A stretch of 64,000 bases of DNA from Cupriavidus sp. AU9028 (GTDB taxonomy: Bacteria > Pseudomonadota > Gammaproteobacteria > Burkholderiales > Burkholderiaceae): contig NZ_JAIMCG010000001.1 of the NCBI RefSeq assembly GCF_019795295.1, positions 186,001-250,000 of the forward strand, written 5' to 3'. Positions 9,689 through 23,441 of the stretch are shown here, one piece after another (position 1 is the stretch's first letter; each line of letters begins with the position of its first letter). Under the pieces are notes generated by a model. It was not told the DNA's origin. It made no database searches and was given only the letters and a program-made list of their open reading frames with translations. The position numbers and the translations under genes are program-made.

Positions 9689-11117
9689 GCTGGATCGCGA
9701 TTGTTTTCAGAGTGGTAAAGCCGTATAGCGCCTCGAAGCCCTTCTCGCGGCCGTGGCCGGAGCGGCCGCTGCCGCCGAACGGCAGCTCCACGCCGCCGCC
9801 GGCGCCATAGTTGTTGATGAAGACCTGGCCCGCGCGCACCTTGCGCGCGATCCGCAGCTGGCGGGCGCCGTCGCGCGTCCACAGGCCGGCGACCAGGCCA
9901 TAAGGCGTGCCGTTGGCCAGCGCGATGGCCTCGTCCTCCGTGTCGAAGGGCATCGCCGCCAGCAGTGGACCGAACACTTCCTCCTGCGCCAGACGGTGCT
10001 GCGGCGGCACGTCGCGCAGCAGCATCGGCACCTGGTAGAAGCCGGTTTCCGGCGCCTCGGCGATGATTTGCCCCTGCGCCATCACCGCGATGCCGGCGTG
10101 CTGCGCGTCGGAGACGAAATCCCAGACGCGCTGCTGCTGCTTGCGGCTGATCAGCGGCCCGCAATCGACCTCCTGATCCCACGGCCCCACGCGCAACGCC
10201 TCGAACACGGTGGCAAGGCGGTCCAGCAGCGCGTCGTACAGCGGCCGCTCGACCAGCACCCGGCTGCCGGCCGAGCAGGTCTGGCCGGCGTTCTGCACGA
10301 TGCCATTGACGATCACCGGCACCAGCGCATCCAGGTCGGCGTCGGTGAAGACGATCTGCGGCGACTTGCCGCCCAGTTCCAGCGTCACCGGCACATGGTT
10401 CTCGGCGGCCAGCTGGGCCACCAGCTTGCCGGTTTCGGGCGAGCCGGTGAAGGACAGGTGATCGATGCCCGGATGGCGGGCGAGGGCGGCGCCAGCCTCA
10501 TGGCCGTATCCGGTCACCAGGTTCAGCGCCCCCGGCGGCAGCCCGGCTTCGGCGGCCAGTTCCGCCACGCGCAGCAGCGACAGGCAGGCGTCCTCGGCCG
10601 GCTTGACCACGCACGCGTTGCCGGCGGCCAGCGCCGCCGCGACGCTGCGGCCGAAGATCTGCAGCGGATAGTTCCAAGGAATGATGTGACCGGTCACGCC
10701 ATGCGGCTCGCGCAGGGTCAGCACCGTATAGCCGTTCTGGTAGGGCAGGGTTTCGCCGTGCAGCTTGTCGGCCGCGCCTGCATAGAACTCGAAGTAACGG
10801 GCGACGGCGCGGGCATCGGCATGCGCCTGGCGCAGCGGCTTGCCGGTGTCGCGCGCCTCCAGCTTGGCCAGCGCGTCTTCCTGTTCGGCGAGCAGGTTGG
10901 CAAGCCGCATCAGGACACGGCCGCGTTCCATCGGCGAGGTCTCGCCCCAGGGGCCGCCAAGCGCCTGGCGCGCCGCGTGGACCCCGGCGTTGACATCGGT
11001 GGCATTGCCGCGCGCGACTTCGGCAAAGGGCGCGCCGGTGGAGGGGTCGAACACCTTGATGCGCAGGCCGGAATCCGGCGCCATCAGGCGGTTGGCAATG
11101 AAGTGCTGGGCATGCAT
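9681..11117 (-). CDS. aldehyde dehydrogenase (NAD(P)+)
   Basis: 478 residues, full length for the ALDH superfamily. Seen: the PWNYPLQIF active-site Asn segment, cofactor motif FTGSPETGK, catalytic Glu in LELGGKSPQ, catalytic Cys in [18 protein letters not shown], and the C-terminal [15 protein letters not shown]. It oxidises an aldehyde to the acid in the cytosol. The [10 protein letters not shown] tail is typical of the broad ALDH group including betaine- and gamma-aminobutyraldehyde-like enzymes; the substrate cannot be fixed. The start [10 protein letters not shown] has no strong ribosome site. It overlaps the following small membrane protein gene. Confidence 0.9.
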   Translation of the reverse strand: MHAQHFIANRLMAPDSGLRIKVFDPSTGAPFAEVARGNATDVNAGVHAARQALGGPWGETSPMERGRVLMRLANLLAEQEDALAKLEARDTGKPLRQAHADARAVARYFEFYAGAADKLHGETLPYQNGYTVLTLREPHGVTGHIIPWNYPLQIFGRSVAAALAAGNACVVKPAEDACLSLLRVAELAAEAGLPPGALNLVTGYGHEAGAALARHPGIDHLSFTGSPETGKLVAQLAAENHVPVTLELGGKSPQIVFTDADLDALVPVIVNGIVQNAGQTCSAGSRVLVERPLYDALLDRLATVFEALRVGPWDQEVDCGPLISRKQQQRVWDFVSDAQHAGIAVMAQGQIIAEAPETGFYQVPMLLRDVPPQHRLAQEEVFGPLLAAMPFDTEDEAIALANGTPYGLVAGLWTRDGARQLRIARKVRAGQVFINNYGAGGGVELPFGGSGRSGHGREKGFEALYGFTTLKTIAIQHG

Positions 11118-11213
11118 GGCGAAACTGCTCCCGCGAGAAATCGACAGCCGGCATTATCGCCCAGCAAGGCGCCAATCCGTGCGCCGCGCCGCTTTGCGGC
11201 AGCAGCGAGCCGC

Positions 11214-11219
11214 TATAAT
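11214..11219 (+). promoter_or_regulatory. -10 box upstream of ppa
   Basis: A perfect TATAAT lies 55 bp before the ppa start. The best -35 candidates nearby (GCTTTG at 11191) are weak, so only the -10 element is claimed. Confidence 0.5.
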
Positions 11220-11274
11220 GCCCGCCATCCGACAACCGCAACATCAACGGCAACTTCAGGCCCTGGAGAATCCC

Positions 11275-11802
11275 ATGAGCTTCAACCTCGTCCCGCCGGG
11301 CAAGGATATCCCCAACGATTTCAACGTCATCATCGAGATCTCGGCGCAGAGCGACCCGGTCAAGTACGAGGCCGACAAGGAAACCGGCCTGCTGTTCGTC
11401 GACCGTTTCATCGGCACCGGCATGCGCTATCCGGCCAACTACGGCTTTATTCCGCAAACGCTGTCGGGTGACGGCGACCCGGTCGACGTGCTGGTGCTGT
11501 CCCCGTTCCCGATCCTGGCCGGCGCCGTGGTGCGCTGCCGCGCGCTGGGCATGCTGAAGATGACCGACGAGTCCGGCGTCGACGCCAAGCTGATCGCCGT
11601 GCCGGTGGACAAGCTGTCGCCCGCGACGGCCTTCATGAAGGGCCTGTCCGACGTGCCGCAGAACCTGCTGGATCAGATCAAGCACTTCTTCGAGAACTAC
11701 AAGGCGCTGGAAGCCGGCAAGTGGGTCAAGGTAGAAGGCTGGGCCGGCATCGAAGAGGCGCACAAGGAAATCAGCGACGGCGTCGCGAACTACAAGAAGT
11801 AA
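11275..11802 (+). CDS. ppa: inorganic pyrophosphatase
   Basis: 175 residues, a family I soluble pyrophosphatase that hydrolyses PPi to two phosphates and pulls biosynthetic reactions forward. Motifs: [16 protein letters not shown] near residue 20, the NYGFIPQT segment, the metal-binding signature [11 protein letters not shown] near residue 65, and [10 protein letters not shown] near the C-terminus. The ATG at 11275 follows CTGGAGAATCCC, and the family starts at MSFN. It ends convergently with the FemAB/GNAT-type gene; the gap holds REP-like repeats. Confidence 0.97.
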   Translation: MSFNLVPPGKDIPNDFNVIIEISAQSDPVKYEADKETGLLFVDRFIGTGMRYPANYGFIPQTLSGDGDPVDVLVLSPFPILAGAVVRCRALGMLKMTDESGVDAKLIAVPVDKLSPATAFMKGLSDVPQNLLDQIKHFFENYKALEAGKWVKVEGWAGIEEAHKEISDGVANYKK

Positions 11803-11826
11803 GCTCGGCCATCGCCTTCTGCGATG

Positions 11827-11957
11827 GTTTTCCCCTCTCCCACTTGTGGGAGAGGGGTAGGGGAGAGGGTTGCTGCACTGGCAGACCGCGCTGGTTCGCA
11901 GGTGCCCCTTGCCCTCTCCCCCGGCCCCTCTCCCGCAAGCGGGCAAGGGGAGCACAC
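11827..11957. repeat. inverted pair of REP-like palindromic elements (locus 2)
   Basis: Copies at 11827-11869 and 11912-11957, in opposite orientation with a 42-bp spacer. This is the same arrangement as locus 1, where the spacer is 45 bp. Cores read CTCTCCCACTTGTGGGAGAG and CTCTCCCGCAAGCGGGCAAG. They lie between the convergent ppa and FemAB/GNAT-type genes, where they may also help terminate transcription. Confidence 0.85.
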
Positions 11958-11967
11958 CCCGCGCCTC

Positions 11968-13251
11968 CTACCTTTCTTCCTCCCGATACGGCGTCCTGTC
12001 GTTCAACTCGTCCAGGTACGCGTCGATTCCCTGCCGCTCCCGCGCCAGGAACCGCTCCACCGCATCCGCGAAGGCCGGATGCGCCAGCCAGTGCGCCGAG
12101 CGCGTGGAGACTGGCATGAAGCCGCGCGCCATCTTGTGCTCGCCTTGCGCTCCCCCTTCGAACGTGCGAATGCCGCGTTCGATGCAGAACTGCTGCGGCT
12201 GGTAGTAAGCCGTCTCGAAGTGCAGGCAGGGGTGATGCTCCAGCGCGCCCCAATACCGTCCGTATAGCGTGCTGATGCGGGGATCGTCGTCATAGACCAG
12301 CAGCGACGCCGCGATCGGTCGGCCTTCGCGCTCGGCGATCACCATCAGCAGATGCTGCGGCATCGCCGCGCCGATCCGCTGGAAGAAATCCAGGTTCAGG
12401 TACGGCGTCGAATGATGCTCCCGGTAAGTCTGCCGGTAGCAGCGATGAAAGAAGCGCCATTCCTGCTCGCCGATATCGTGGCCCGCGACATGGCGGAAGG
12501 CGATGCCGGCTTCCGCCACACGGCGCCGCTCGGCGCGGATGTTCTTGCGCTTCTTCTGCGACAGCGTGGCAAGGAACGCCTCGAAATCCGCATAGCCAGG
12601 GTTGGTCCAGTGAAACTGCACGCCATGGCGCAGCAGCATGCCCGCCTCGCGCATCGACTCCGCCTCGCTGGCTTCGGGAAACAGCACATGCAGCGACGAC
12701 AGCCCGCTTTGCCGCGCCAGCTCCAGCGCCAGATGCAGCAGCACCGTACGGACCTCGTCGTCGTCGGCCAGCAGCCGGTTGCCCTGCACCGGCGTGAACG
12801 GGACCGCCGAGAGCCACTTTGGGTAATAGGGCAGGCCGTGCTCTGCGTAGGCATTGGCCCAGGCCCAGTCGAAGACGTACTCCCCGTACGAGTGGTCCTT
12901 GGCGTAGAGCGGCATGGCCGCGGCCAGCCGCTCCCCTTCGTGGTGCACCTTGCCGCCCGCGCCAGGATCGGTCGGATCCCATTCGACCCTGTATTTTTTA
13001 CCATCGGCGAGGTGAATCTCCAGTCGCGTTCCCGCGGTATCGGCATCCGGGTGCGCCGTACCGTCGCCACCGGCGCCTTGCCATAGCGTCAGGAAGCGAG
13101 GCTGCCAGCCGGTTGCCGCACTGGCGCTGCCGCTGGCGTGCAGGGCGTGGAGAAAGGCATGGCGCAGGAACGGGGTCGGGTGGGACTGGCGCGCCAGCAG
13201 CGCATCCCAATCTGCGGCCGGGATGGCGTGCAAGTCGTCCACAAGGCGCAT
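11968..13251 (-). CDS. FemAB/GNAT-type protein (peptidogalycan biosynthesis family)
   Basis: 427 residues of the DUF482 group, tandem GNAT-fold proteins resembling FemAB aminoacyl transferases. Seen: an N-terminal IPAADWDALLARQSHPTPFLRHAF, a central DHSYGEYVFDWAWANAY and FHWTNPGYADFEAFLATL, SQKKRKNIRAERRRV, then EHHSTPYLNLDFF and FEGGAQGEHKMARGF. The last two are hallmarks of the family. The substrate is unknown; the family is often annotated as a predicted N-acyltransferase. The ATG at 13251 (MRLVDD) is used; a GTG 15 bp upstream with AAGG before it is equally possible. A frame extended to 13374 starts at TTG and adds non-family residues. Confidence 0.85.
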   Translation of the reverse strand: MRLVDDLHAIPAADWDALLARQSHPTPFLRHAFLHALHASGSASAATGWQPRFLTLWQGAGGDGTAHPDADTAGTRLEIHLADGKKYRVEWDPTDPGAGGKVHHEGERLAAAMPLYAKDHSYGEYVFDWAWANAYAEHGLPYYPKWLSAVPFTPVQGNRLLADDDEVRTVLLHLALELARQSGLSSLHVLFPEASEAESMREAGMLLRHGVQFHWTNPGYADFEAFLATLSQKKRKNIRAERRRVAEAGIAFRHVAGHDIGEQEWRFFHRCYRQTYREHHSTPYLNLDFFQRIGAAMPQHLLMVIAEREGRPIAASLLVYDDDPRISTLYGRYWGALEHHPCLHFETAYYQPQQFCIERGIRTFEGGAQGEHKMARGFMPVSTRSAHWLAHPAFADAVERFLARERQGIDAYLDELNDRTPYREEER

Positions 13252-13460
13252 GCGATAATGGGCCACGCCAGGCGCCTTGCCCGTTGCGGAATGCCCGCGC
13301 TGCGGCGGGAGTCGGCTGTCTTTGGTCTGAGTCACGCTGAATCGGGCTGGGTCAGGGGTTTGCCCCCGGAACAATTATTGCCGGAATCGCGGCAAGGGGT
13401 CTTCCCTGCGCACCGCCCGAGGTTCGGGGCAGACGCCCGCCATCCATCAAAGGTCCGACG

Positions 13461-15581
<2,121 letters not shown>

Positions 15582-15624
15582 CCCGCGCCGGGCTAGAATT
15601 GCACCATTACCAATGACGACATAA

Positions 15625-15975
<351 letters not shown>

Positions 15976-16020
15976 TCCATTGCAGTCCCCGCCAGATCCA
16001 GGCGGACAAGGACAACGCCA

Positions 16021-16062
16021 GGTTCGCTCCCCTCTCCCGCAAGCGGGCGAGGGGAGCAAACC
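16021..16062. repeat. solitary REP-like palindromic element (locus 3)
   Basis: A single copy with core CTCTCCCGCAAGCGGGCGAG, ending GGAGCAAACC, and flanked on the left by GGTTCGCTCC. The element is therefore nearly symmetric as a whole. It lies between the convergent glnB and TRIC-type genes. Confidence 0.8.
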
Positions 16063-16083
16063 GGTGGCGTCGTCAGGCGCCTC

Positions 16084-16725
16084 TCAATTCGGCAGCTTCC
16101 ACCCGTAATGCCATGACAACAGCCGCGCGACGATGATCGTCAGCGCGCCGGTCAGCAAAGACAGCTCCTGCGGCAGCCCCGCGTACGACATTCCGATATA
16201 GACGCAGCACCCGCCGAACGCGCAGCTCGCATATGGCGAGCGGTCGCGCAGGATCATCGGCACCTCGTTGCACAGCACGTCGCGCACCACGCCGCCGAAC
16301 ACCGACGAGATGATGCCCATCATCACCGCGACCGTCGGCGACATCTGCGCCACCAGCGCCAGCGAGGCGCCGGTCACCGAGAACATCCCCAGTCCGATCG
16401 CATCGGCCACCACCAGCGCCCGTTCCGATGCGACCTTGCTGACCACGCGGAAGACCAGGGCCGCGCCGATCGACATCACGAAGATCGCCAGCACCCAGCT
16501 TTCGTGCTCGACCCAGTAGAACGGACGGCGATCCAGCAGCACGTCGCGCAGCGTGCCGCCGCCAAAGGCGGTGGCGAACGCGACCACGAACGTGCCCACC
16601 GCGTCGAAGCGGTGCTTGCGCGCATCGACCACCCCCGACACCGCGAAGGCGATGACACCGATCACCTCCAGGACCTGCAGCACCACCGGCAGCGGGCCCA
16701 TCAGCAATTCCAGCGGGGGCGTCAT
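16084..16725 (-). CDS. TRIC/UPF0126-family inner-membrane protein
   Basis: 213 residues with about seven hydrophobic helices and two pseudo-repeats of the UPF0126 domain. The glycine-rich turns GGGTLRDVLLDRRPF (~residue 55) and GGVVRDVLCNEVPM (~145) are the family hallmark. Relatives form trimeric cation channels in structural work, and some are linked to glycine uptake; which applies here is unknown. Its ATG overlaps the stop of the Smr gene (ATGA, 4 bp), so the two are co-translated. Confidence 0.9.
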   Translation of the reverse strand: MTPPLELLMGPLPVVLQVLEVIGVIAFAVSGVVDARKHRFDAVGTFVVAFATAFGGGTLRDVLLDRRPFYWVEHESWVLAIFVMSIGAALVFRVVSKVASERALVVADAIGLGMFSVTGASLALVAQMSPTVAVMMGIISSVFGGVVRDVLCNEVPMILRDRSPYASCAFGGCCVYIGMSYAGLPQELSLLTGALTIIVARLLSWHYGWKLPN

Positions 16726-17423
16726 GCGGTATGCGGTTGGCGCAGCAGCACCATCAGGGCGCCGGAGCCGCCTTCGGCATTGCGGGCCTCGACGAAGGCC
16801 AGCACCTCCTCCTTCTGCACCAGCCAGCTGCGCACCTTGCCCTTGAGCACCGGTTGCTTGTCAGGCGAGCCGTTGCCCTTGCCGTGGATCACGCGCACGC
16901 AGCGCACCCCCCGGCGCACGCAGCGGCGCAGGAATTCGGCCAGCGCCTCGCGTGCCTCGTCGCGGCGCAGCCCGTGCAGGTCGATGCGGTCCTGCGGCAC
17001 CCATTCGCCGCGGCGCAGCTTGCGCAGCACATCGGGGCCGATGCCGGGGCGGCGGAACGACAGGGTGTCATCGGTTTCCAGCAGGTTCTCGACGTCGAAC
17101 TGATCCGACAGCGAGGCGCGCAGCACCGCCTGGTCGTCGAGCTGGCTCTGCACTGGAATCGGCTCGGGGCGGCTGGGCGGCGGCTGGACCCGGTCGCGCT
17201 GGCGCAGCGACTGCACATTGCCGACGCTGGTGCGGAAAATCTCGGCCTCCTCGCGCGCCTGGCGCTCGGCGGCTTCAGCCGCGACGCGCTGCGCCTCGCG
17301 GCGCTCGGCGTCAGCCTTCATCGCCTCGCGCAGTTTGCCGAGGTCGCCCAGGCCGAGCCGTTTCGGGCCGGTCTGCGAGGAGGTGCCGGGCCCCTGGCCG
17401 GGCTTGCGGGCAGCGTGCTTCAT
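16722..17423 (-). CDS. Smr (small MutS-related) domain protein
   Basis: 233 residues. A charged, coiled-coil-prone N-terminus (~20-75, LGKLREAMKADAERREAQRV) leads to a C-terminal Smr domain (~145-230) with DLHGLRRDEAREALAEFL and the signature HGKGNGSP. Smr domains of this stand-alone type act as nicking or RNA endonucleases; YdaK/SmrB homologues cut mRNA at collided ribosomes. The last motif HGKGxG is intact, so activity is plausible. The start MKHAARK at 17423 is chosen because longer frames enter the space after trxB. It is co-translated with the TRIC-type gene. Confidence 0.9.
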   Translation of the reverse strand: MKHAARKPGQGPGTSSQTGPKRLGLGDLGKLREAMKADAERREAQRVAAEAAERQAREEAEIFRTSVGNVQSLRQRDRVQPPPSRPEPIPVQSQLDDQAVLRASLSDQFDVENLLETDDTLSFRRPGIGPDVLRKLRRGEWVPQDRIDLHGLRRDEAREALAEFLRRCVRRGVRCVRVIHGKGNGSPDKQPVLKGKVRSWLVQKEEVLAFVEARNAEGGSGALMVLLRQPHTA

Positions 17424-17524
17424 TTGCGGCGGAGAAAGTCGGAAGGGAAGTGTCCCTGTCCCTGAAAGGACAACAGGCAAGGCCCGTGCCGGCGCCTTGC
17501 CTGCTTGCCCGTGAAAGCAGACGC

Positions 17525-18610
<1,086 letters not shown>

Positions 18611-18659
18611 TCAATCCCTGCGCGGTGCAGTTCCCGGCGCCGCGACCGTAATACGACGC

Positions 18660-21008
18660 ATGGCCAGAACCACCACCACCACCCGCACCGACCCCTCCGT
18701 ATTGCCCTCTCGCATCGGCAAGCTGCTCGGAGAAGTGCGCTGGTTCCTGCTGCTCGGGGCGACGCTCGCCTTTGTCGGCATCCTGGCCAGCTACAGCAAG
18801 GCCGACCCGGGCTGGTCGCATGCCAGCGAAGTCGCGCAGATCCACAATCTGGGCGGGCGCGTCGGCGCCTGGATCGCCGACATCCTGTTTTTCGTCTTCG
18901 GTTTCTCCGCCTACTGGTGGGGCGTGCTGCTGGTGCGGCGCTGCTGGCGCGGCTGGCGTTACCTGACCGAGGAGCTGCCCGAGCGGCGCGCCGCCCAGAC
19001 GCCGCCGCCGCCACAGGGCAACGTCGTCAGCTGGATCGGCTTTGGCCTGACGCTGGTCTCCAGCATGGGGCTGGAAGCGATTCGCATGTATCCGCTGCGC
19101 GAGTCGCTGCCGCGCGCGCCGGGCGGCGTGCTGGGCGACCTGCTGGGCGCGTGGCTGCAGCTGGCGCTGGGCTTTACCGGGGCGACGCTGCTGCTGCTGA
19201 TGATGTTCGCCATCGGGCTGTCGCTGTTCTTCCACTTCTCGTGGCTGTCGGTGGCCGAGCGGGTCGGCGCCTTCGTCGAGACCGCCTTCCTGGGCTTCAA
19301 GGCGCGCCGCGAGAGCAAGCAGGACCGCCGCATCGGCGAGGCCGCCAAGGTCGAGCGCACGGAAACCGTCGAGGTGCAGCGCGTGCGCAACGAGGAGGCC
19401 CGTCCGGTGCAGATCGTGCGGCCGCAGGCGGTGCCCAAGCATGAGCGGGTCGAGCGCGAGAAGCAGCAACCGCTGTTCGCCGACCTGCAGGACGCCAACC
19501 TGCCGCCGCTGTCGCTGCTGGACCCGATCCCCACGGCGCAGGAGACGGTCAGCGCCGAGACGCTGGAATTCACCTCGCGCCTGATCGAGAAGAAGCTCAA
19601 GGACTTCGGCGTCGAGGTCAAGGTGGTGGCCGCCTATCCGGGCCCGGTCATCACCCGCTACGAGATCGAACCGGCCACCGGCGTCAAGGGCAGCCAGGTG
19701 GTCAACCTCGCCAAGGACCTGGCGCGTTCGCTGTCGCTGGTGTCGATCCGCGTGGTCGAGACCATCCCTGGCAAGAACTACATGGGGCTGGAGCTACCCA
19801 ATCCGAAGCGCCAGGCGGTGCGCCTGTCGGAAATCCTCGGCTCGCAGGTCTACAACGAGAGCACCTCGCAGCTGACGCTGGCGCTGGGCAAGGACATCGC
19901 CGGCAAGCCGGTGGTGGCGGATCTGGCGCGGATGCCGCACTGCATGGTGGCCGGTACCACCGGCTCGGGCAAGTCGGTCGGCATCAACGCGATGATCCTG
20001 TCGCTGCTGTACAAGGCCAAGGCCGACAGCGTGCGGCTGATCCTGATCGACCCGAAGATGCTCGAAATGAGCGTCTACGAGGGCATTCCGCATCTGCTGT
20101 GCCCGGTCGTCACCGACATGCGGCAGGCCGGCAACGCCCTGAACTGGGCGGTCGGCGAGATGGAGCGCCGCTACAAGCTGATGAGCAAGATGGGCGTGCG
20201 CAATCTGGCCGGCTTCAACAAGAAGATCGAGGAAGCGGCCGCGCGCGAGGAGAAGATTCCCAATCCGTTCAGCCTGACCCCGGATGCGCCGGAGCCGCTG
20301 GACAAGCTGCCGATGATCGTCATCGTCATCGACGAACTGGCCGACCTGATGATGGTGGTCGGCAAGAAGGTCGAAGAGCTGATCGCCCGCATCGCGCAGA
20401 AGGCGCGCGCCGCCGGCATCCACCTGGTGCTGGCGACGCAGCGCCCCTCCGTGGACGTCATCACCGGCCTGATCAAGGCCAACGTGCCGACCCGGATTGC
20501 CTTCCAGGTCAGCAGCAAGATCGACTCGCGTACGATCCTGGACCAGCAGGGCGCCGAGGCGCTGCTGGGCATGGGCGACATGCTGTATCTCGCGCCGGGC
20601 ACCGGCCTGCCGGTGCGCGTGCACGGCGCCTTCGTCTCCGATGACGAAGTGCACCGCGTGGTCGAGCAGCTGAAGGAGGCCGGCGAGCCCAACTATATCG
20701 AGGGCATCCTCGAGGGTGGGCTGGTCGATGGCGACCCGGCCGGCGACGGCTTCGGCGGGGGCGCCGGCATCGGCGGCGGCGGTGGCGAAGCCGATCCGCT
20801 GTACGACCAGGCGGTCGATGTCGTGCTGAAGAACCGCCGGGCGTCGATCTCGCTGGTGCAGCGCCATCTGCGCATCGGCTACAACCGTGCCGCGCGCCTG
20901 CTGGAGGACATGGAGAAGGCAGGGCTGGTGTCCGCCATGTCGGGCAACGGCAATCGCGACATCCTCGCCCCTGCCGGCGCCGGCCGCGACGAGGCGCCGG
21001 CCGACTGA
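18660..21008 (+). CDS. ftsK: DNA translocase FtsK
   Basis: 782 residues. Four transmembrane helices lie in the first ~200 residues, followed by a short linker. The motor domain has the Walker A motif [10 protein letters not shown] (~residue 435) and Walker [12 protein letters not shown] (~555). A C-terminal gamma winged helix has [15 protein letters not shown] and [14 protein letters not shown]. It sits at the division septum, pumps chromosome termini apart and activates XerCD at dif through the gamma domain. The linker is much shorter than that of E. coli FtsK. The start at 18660 (MARTT) is chosen from the membrane topology; an ATG at 18600 with GGGGG upstream is a fair alternative. Confidence 0.95.
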   Translation: MARTTTTTRTDPSVLPSRIGKLLGEVRWFLLLGATLAFVGILASYSKADPGWSHASEVAQIHNLGGRVGAWIADILFFVFGFSAYWWGVLLVRRCWRGWRYLTEELPERRAAQTPPPPQGNVVSWIGFGLTLVSSMGLEAIRMYPLRESLPRAPGGVLGDLLGAWLQLALGFTGATLLLLMMFAIGLSLFFHFSWLSVAERVGAFVETAFLGFKARRESKQDRRIGEAAKVERTETVEVQRVRNEEARPVQIVRPQAVPKHERVEREKQQPLFADLQDANLPPLSLLDPIPTAQETVSAETLEFTSRLIEKKLKDFGVEVKVVAAYPGPVITRYEIEPATGVKGSQVVNLAKDLARSLSLVSIRVVETIPGKNYMGLELPNPKRQAVRLSEILGSQVYNESTSQLTLALGKDIAGKPVVADLARMPHCMVAGTTGSGKSVGINAMILSLLYKAKADSVRLILIDPKMLEMSVYEGIPHLLCPVVTDMRQAGNALNWAVGEMERRYKLMSKMGVRNLAGFNKKIEEAAAREEKIPNPFSLTPDAPEPLDKLPMIVIVIDELADLMMVVGKKVEELIARIAQKARAAGIHLVLATQRPSVDVITGLIKANVPTRIAFQVSSKIDSRTILDQQGAEALLGMGDMLYLAPGTGLPVRVHGAFVSDDEVHRVVEQLKEAGEPNYIEGILEGGLVDGDPAGDGFGGGAGIGGGGGEADPLYDQAVDVVLKNRRASISLVQRHLRIGYNRAARLLEDMEKAGLVSAMSGNGNRDILAPAGAGRDEAPAD

Positions 21009-21257
21009 GCCGCTGCCCGCCCTGCCGGCTGGCGGCTGCCGATGGGCCCGGGGCGCGCGTAATACACCGTTACCGCTGTCACCGACCCGGCGCAAAGCAC
21101 CGGGAATCCCTGCGGCGGGCCGCGCTCCAATCAGACACAGGGCGACAGCACCGGCAACGGCCGCCGCTCTAGAATGTCCGGGTTCCTGACGGCAACCCTG
21201 ATCCATCCCGAACGATCCCCGAGGATCCTGACGATCCCGACAGAGAGGACCGACTGC

Positions 21258-21905
21258 ATGCAAATCCGCGTTATGGCTTCGGCCATTGCCGGCGCCACCG
21301 TTCTGACGCTCGCCGCACTCCTTCCCGCGCCTGCGATGGCCGCCGCCACCGACCAGCTCAAGACCTTCGTCACCACCGTCAAAAGCGCTCGTGGCGAGTT
21401 CGTGCAGCGCCAGGTCAAGGGCAGCGGCGAGGCGACCCGCGTCACCGGCACGTCCAGCGGCACCTTCGTGTTTTCCCGACCGGGCAAGTTCGCCTGGCGC
21501 TATACCAAGCCCTACGAGCAGCTGCTGCAGGCCGACGGCGAGACGCTGTACATCTACGACAAGGATCTGAACCAGGTCACCCAGCGCAAGCTCGACGGCG
21601 CGATCGGCTCCAGCCCGGCGGCGATCCTGTTCGGCAGCAACGACCTGCAGAAGGACTTCGTCGTGCGCGACGGCCCGGTGCGCGACGGCATCGAGTGGCT
21701 GGAACTGACGCCGAAATCGAGCGATACGCAGTTCGAGCGCATCGGCATCGGCTTTCGCGGCGGCAGCCTGGAAGCGATGGAATTGCGCGATGCGTTCGGC
21801 AACACCACGCTGCTGACCTTCTCGGCGCTGCAGAAGAATCCGCAGCTGCCCGCCGATACCTTCCGCTTCACGGTGCCCAAGGGCGCCGACGTGATCCGTC
21901 AATGA
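21258..21905 (+). CDS. lolA: outer-membrane lipoprotein carrier protein LolA
   Basis: 215 residues: a signal peptide ending at AMAAAT (~residue 27), then the LolA half-barrel with [32 protein letters not shown] and [16 protein letters not shown]. Periplasmic LolA takes lipoproteins from LolCDE at the inner membrane to LolB. AGAGGA eight bases before 21258 fixes the start; a TAGAAT at 21170-21175 is a plausible -10 box. Its place between ftsK and rarA/serS is common in related genomes, apart from the two genes discussed below. Confidence 0.96.
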   Translation: MQIRVMASAIAGATVLTLAALLPAPAMAAATDQLKTFVTTVKSARGEFVQRQVKGSGEATRVTGTSSGTFVFSRPGKFAWRYTKPYEQLLQADGETLYIYDKDLNQVTQRKLDGAIGSSPAAILFGSNDLQKDFVVRDGPVRDGIEWLELTPKSSDTQFERIGIGFRGGSLEAMELRDAFGNTTLLTFSALQKNPQLPADTFRFTVPKGADVIRQ

Positions 21906-21912
21906 GGGCGCC

Positions 21913-22380
21913 ATGCCTTGCAACCCGCCGAGTTCCGACCGTTTCCCGTCCATGCCGCTACACCGCACCTCGGGCGCCGGCAACCGGCGGCGCCTGGGCG
22001 CGCTGACCGGTGTCTCCGCCCTGGCCGCCGCCCTGATGGTCGGCGGCTGCGCCGTCAACCGGGGCGCGAGCCGGCAGTTCGATGTCGACGCCTTCCTGCG
22101 CGCGCCCGACACGACGCTGCCGGAAGTGCTGACCAATCCCGACTTTCTCGCCGCGACCCGGGCGTCCACGGCCGATTGCGCCGCGATGCTGCAATCGGAG
22201 CGCAATGGCGTGCTGGAAGAGCTGCCCGGCATGGCACGGGGCGACGGCTGGCTGTGGCGGCCGGCTGCCCAGTCGGGGCAAGTGTGGCTGGTGGCCAGCC
22301 GGCGTGGCGGCGAGCGGACCTGTCACGGCCCGCTGCCGGCCGAAGGGGTGCAGGCGCTGGTCGGACGCGCCGGCGGTTGA
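21913..22380 (+). CDS. small putative lipoprotein of unknown function
   Basis: 155 residues. A basic N-terminus and hydrophobic segment lead to the lipobox MVGGCAVN (Cys ~46), predicting lipid anchoring, fitting its place 7 bp after lolA. The mature part has FDVDAFLRAPDTTLPEVL and two cysteines (DCAAML, RTCHGPL) that might form a disulphide. I do not recognise a family. GAGGG lies just before the first ATG; an internal ATG at 21952 is also possible. The stop codon falls in a tandem repeat (22377-22432). Confidence 0.6.
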   Translation: MPCNPPSSDRFPSMPLHRTSGAGNRRRLGALTGVSALAAALMVGGCAVNRGASRQFDVDAFLRAPDTTLPEVLTNPDFLAATRASTADCAAMLQSERNGVLEELPGMARGDGWLWRPAAQSGQVWLVASRRGGERTCHGPLPAEGVQALVGRAGG

Positions 22381-22432
22381 GCCAGCGCTTGAGCCGGCGC
22401 TTGAGCGATTGAGCCGGCGCTTGAGCTGGCGG
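22377..22432 (+). repeat. 12-bp tandem repeat at the end of the lipoprotein gene
   Basis: Units of TTGAGCCGGCGC type are at 22377-22388, 22389-22400, 22409-22420 and 22421-22432 (diverged). An 8-bp partial unit, TTGAGCGA, interrupts them at 22401-22408. The first unit contains the TGA stop of the upstream gene, so gain or loss of units would leave the protein unchanged. Confidence 0.85.
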
Positions 22433-22484
22433 TCGATGCCGAAGGGCGGGGCGAATGCCGCTGCCCCCGGCCCGATGCTGGCGC

Positions 22485-23204
22485 TCAGGCCGGCTCGCCC
22501 TCGGCGCGCTTGCGTGCCGCCGCGGCGACCGGCGAAAACACCGGTTTCCCGTCCGGGCCCTCGACCCGCTTGAAGGTCAGCCGGGTGCTGCTCGACAGCG
22601 CCCGCGCGGCGATCCGCCGCTGCAACTGGCGGCGCTCCTGGTTGAGCTTGCCCACGGTGCCGTTGCTGTACGGGTCCTTCTGCAGCCCCGACAGCGCCGC
22701 CATCGCCGCGCGCAACGCCGCCAGCGCGGCCTCCGCGTCCTTCTTCAGCATCGCATCGAGGATCTGGCGTGCCCGCACCTGGGCCTGCAGCAGGCCGTCG
22801 GTCGGATTCTCCTTGGCGCGCACCGCGTCCTGCGGCAACTGCACCGAACCGGCCAGCCGGCGCAAGCCGGCACGCAGCAGGCCGCCGTCCATCTTCGCTT
22901 CCTGGATCACCCAGGCCGCGTCGTGCCGCACCCACGGCTCAGGGTCGGAAAGCCGGCGCAGCAGCGCGCCCTGCAGCCCGTTCACCTCGAACTGGCCGGT
23001 ACGGCGAATGGCATTGACGGCGATGCGGCGAATCTGGGGGTGGGCGTCGTCGAACAGCTCCTGCACCACGCGCTCGGCCAGGCCCTCCTTCTGCACCAGC
23101 TCGGCGAGCTCGGTGGCGAAGCCGATCTCCTGTACGGCGGTGAGCTTGTCCTGGCCGGCGAGCCGGGACATCTTGAACATCAGCATCCGGTAGCGCAACT
23201 GCAT
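22485..23204 (-). CDS. HEAT-repeat protein of unknown function
   Basis: 239 residues, all helical. HEAT-like repeats are visible at ~45-95: DDAHPQIRRIAVNAIRRTGQ and DPEPWVRHDAAWVIQEAKMD share the P-x-V/I-R pattern. The rest is charged helix with a proline-poor C-terminus. HEAT repeats bind partner proteins; no catalytic motif is present. The ATG at 23204 (MQLRYRMLMFKM) is used, as the extension to 23264 lacks supporting features. It lies opposite to lolA and rarA and divides them. Confidence 0.75.
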   Translation of the reverse strand: MQLRYRMLMFKMSRLAGQDKLTAVQEIGFATELAELVQKEGLAERVVQELFDDAHPQIRRIAVNAIRRTGQFEVNGLQGALLRRLSDPEPWVRHDAAWVIQEAKMDGGLLRAGLRRLAGSVQLPQDAVRAKENPTDGLLQAQVRARQILDAMLKKDAEAALAALRAAMAALSGLQKDPYSNGTVGKLNQERRQLQRRIAARALSSSTRLTFKRVEGPDGKPVFSPVAAAARKRAEGEPA

Positions 23205-23441
23205 GGGGTTTCCGCGGTAGTTATCGGTTCTTGGTGCCGGGCATGACAGGGGCGCTGACAGCAAAGCCGGCCTCCGGCGTTGACGCAGCTTCCCACCTAC
23301 GGGGTATCGGCATTCCGGTGCCAGACTTTAGCCCGCCGGGCGAGGGGTGGCCGGTCCCCTGGCGCCGATGCACTACACTGGCACCTTTGCCGCCCCGGCG
23401 CCGCCGGGGCGGCGCGAGCAAGCAATCAAGGCAGGACCATC

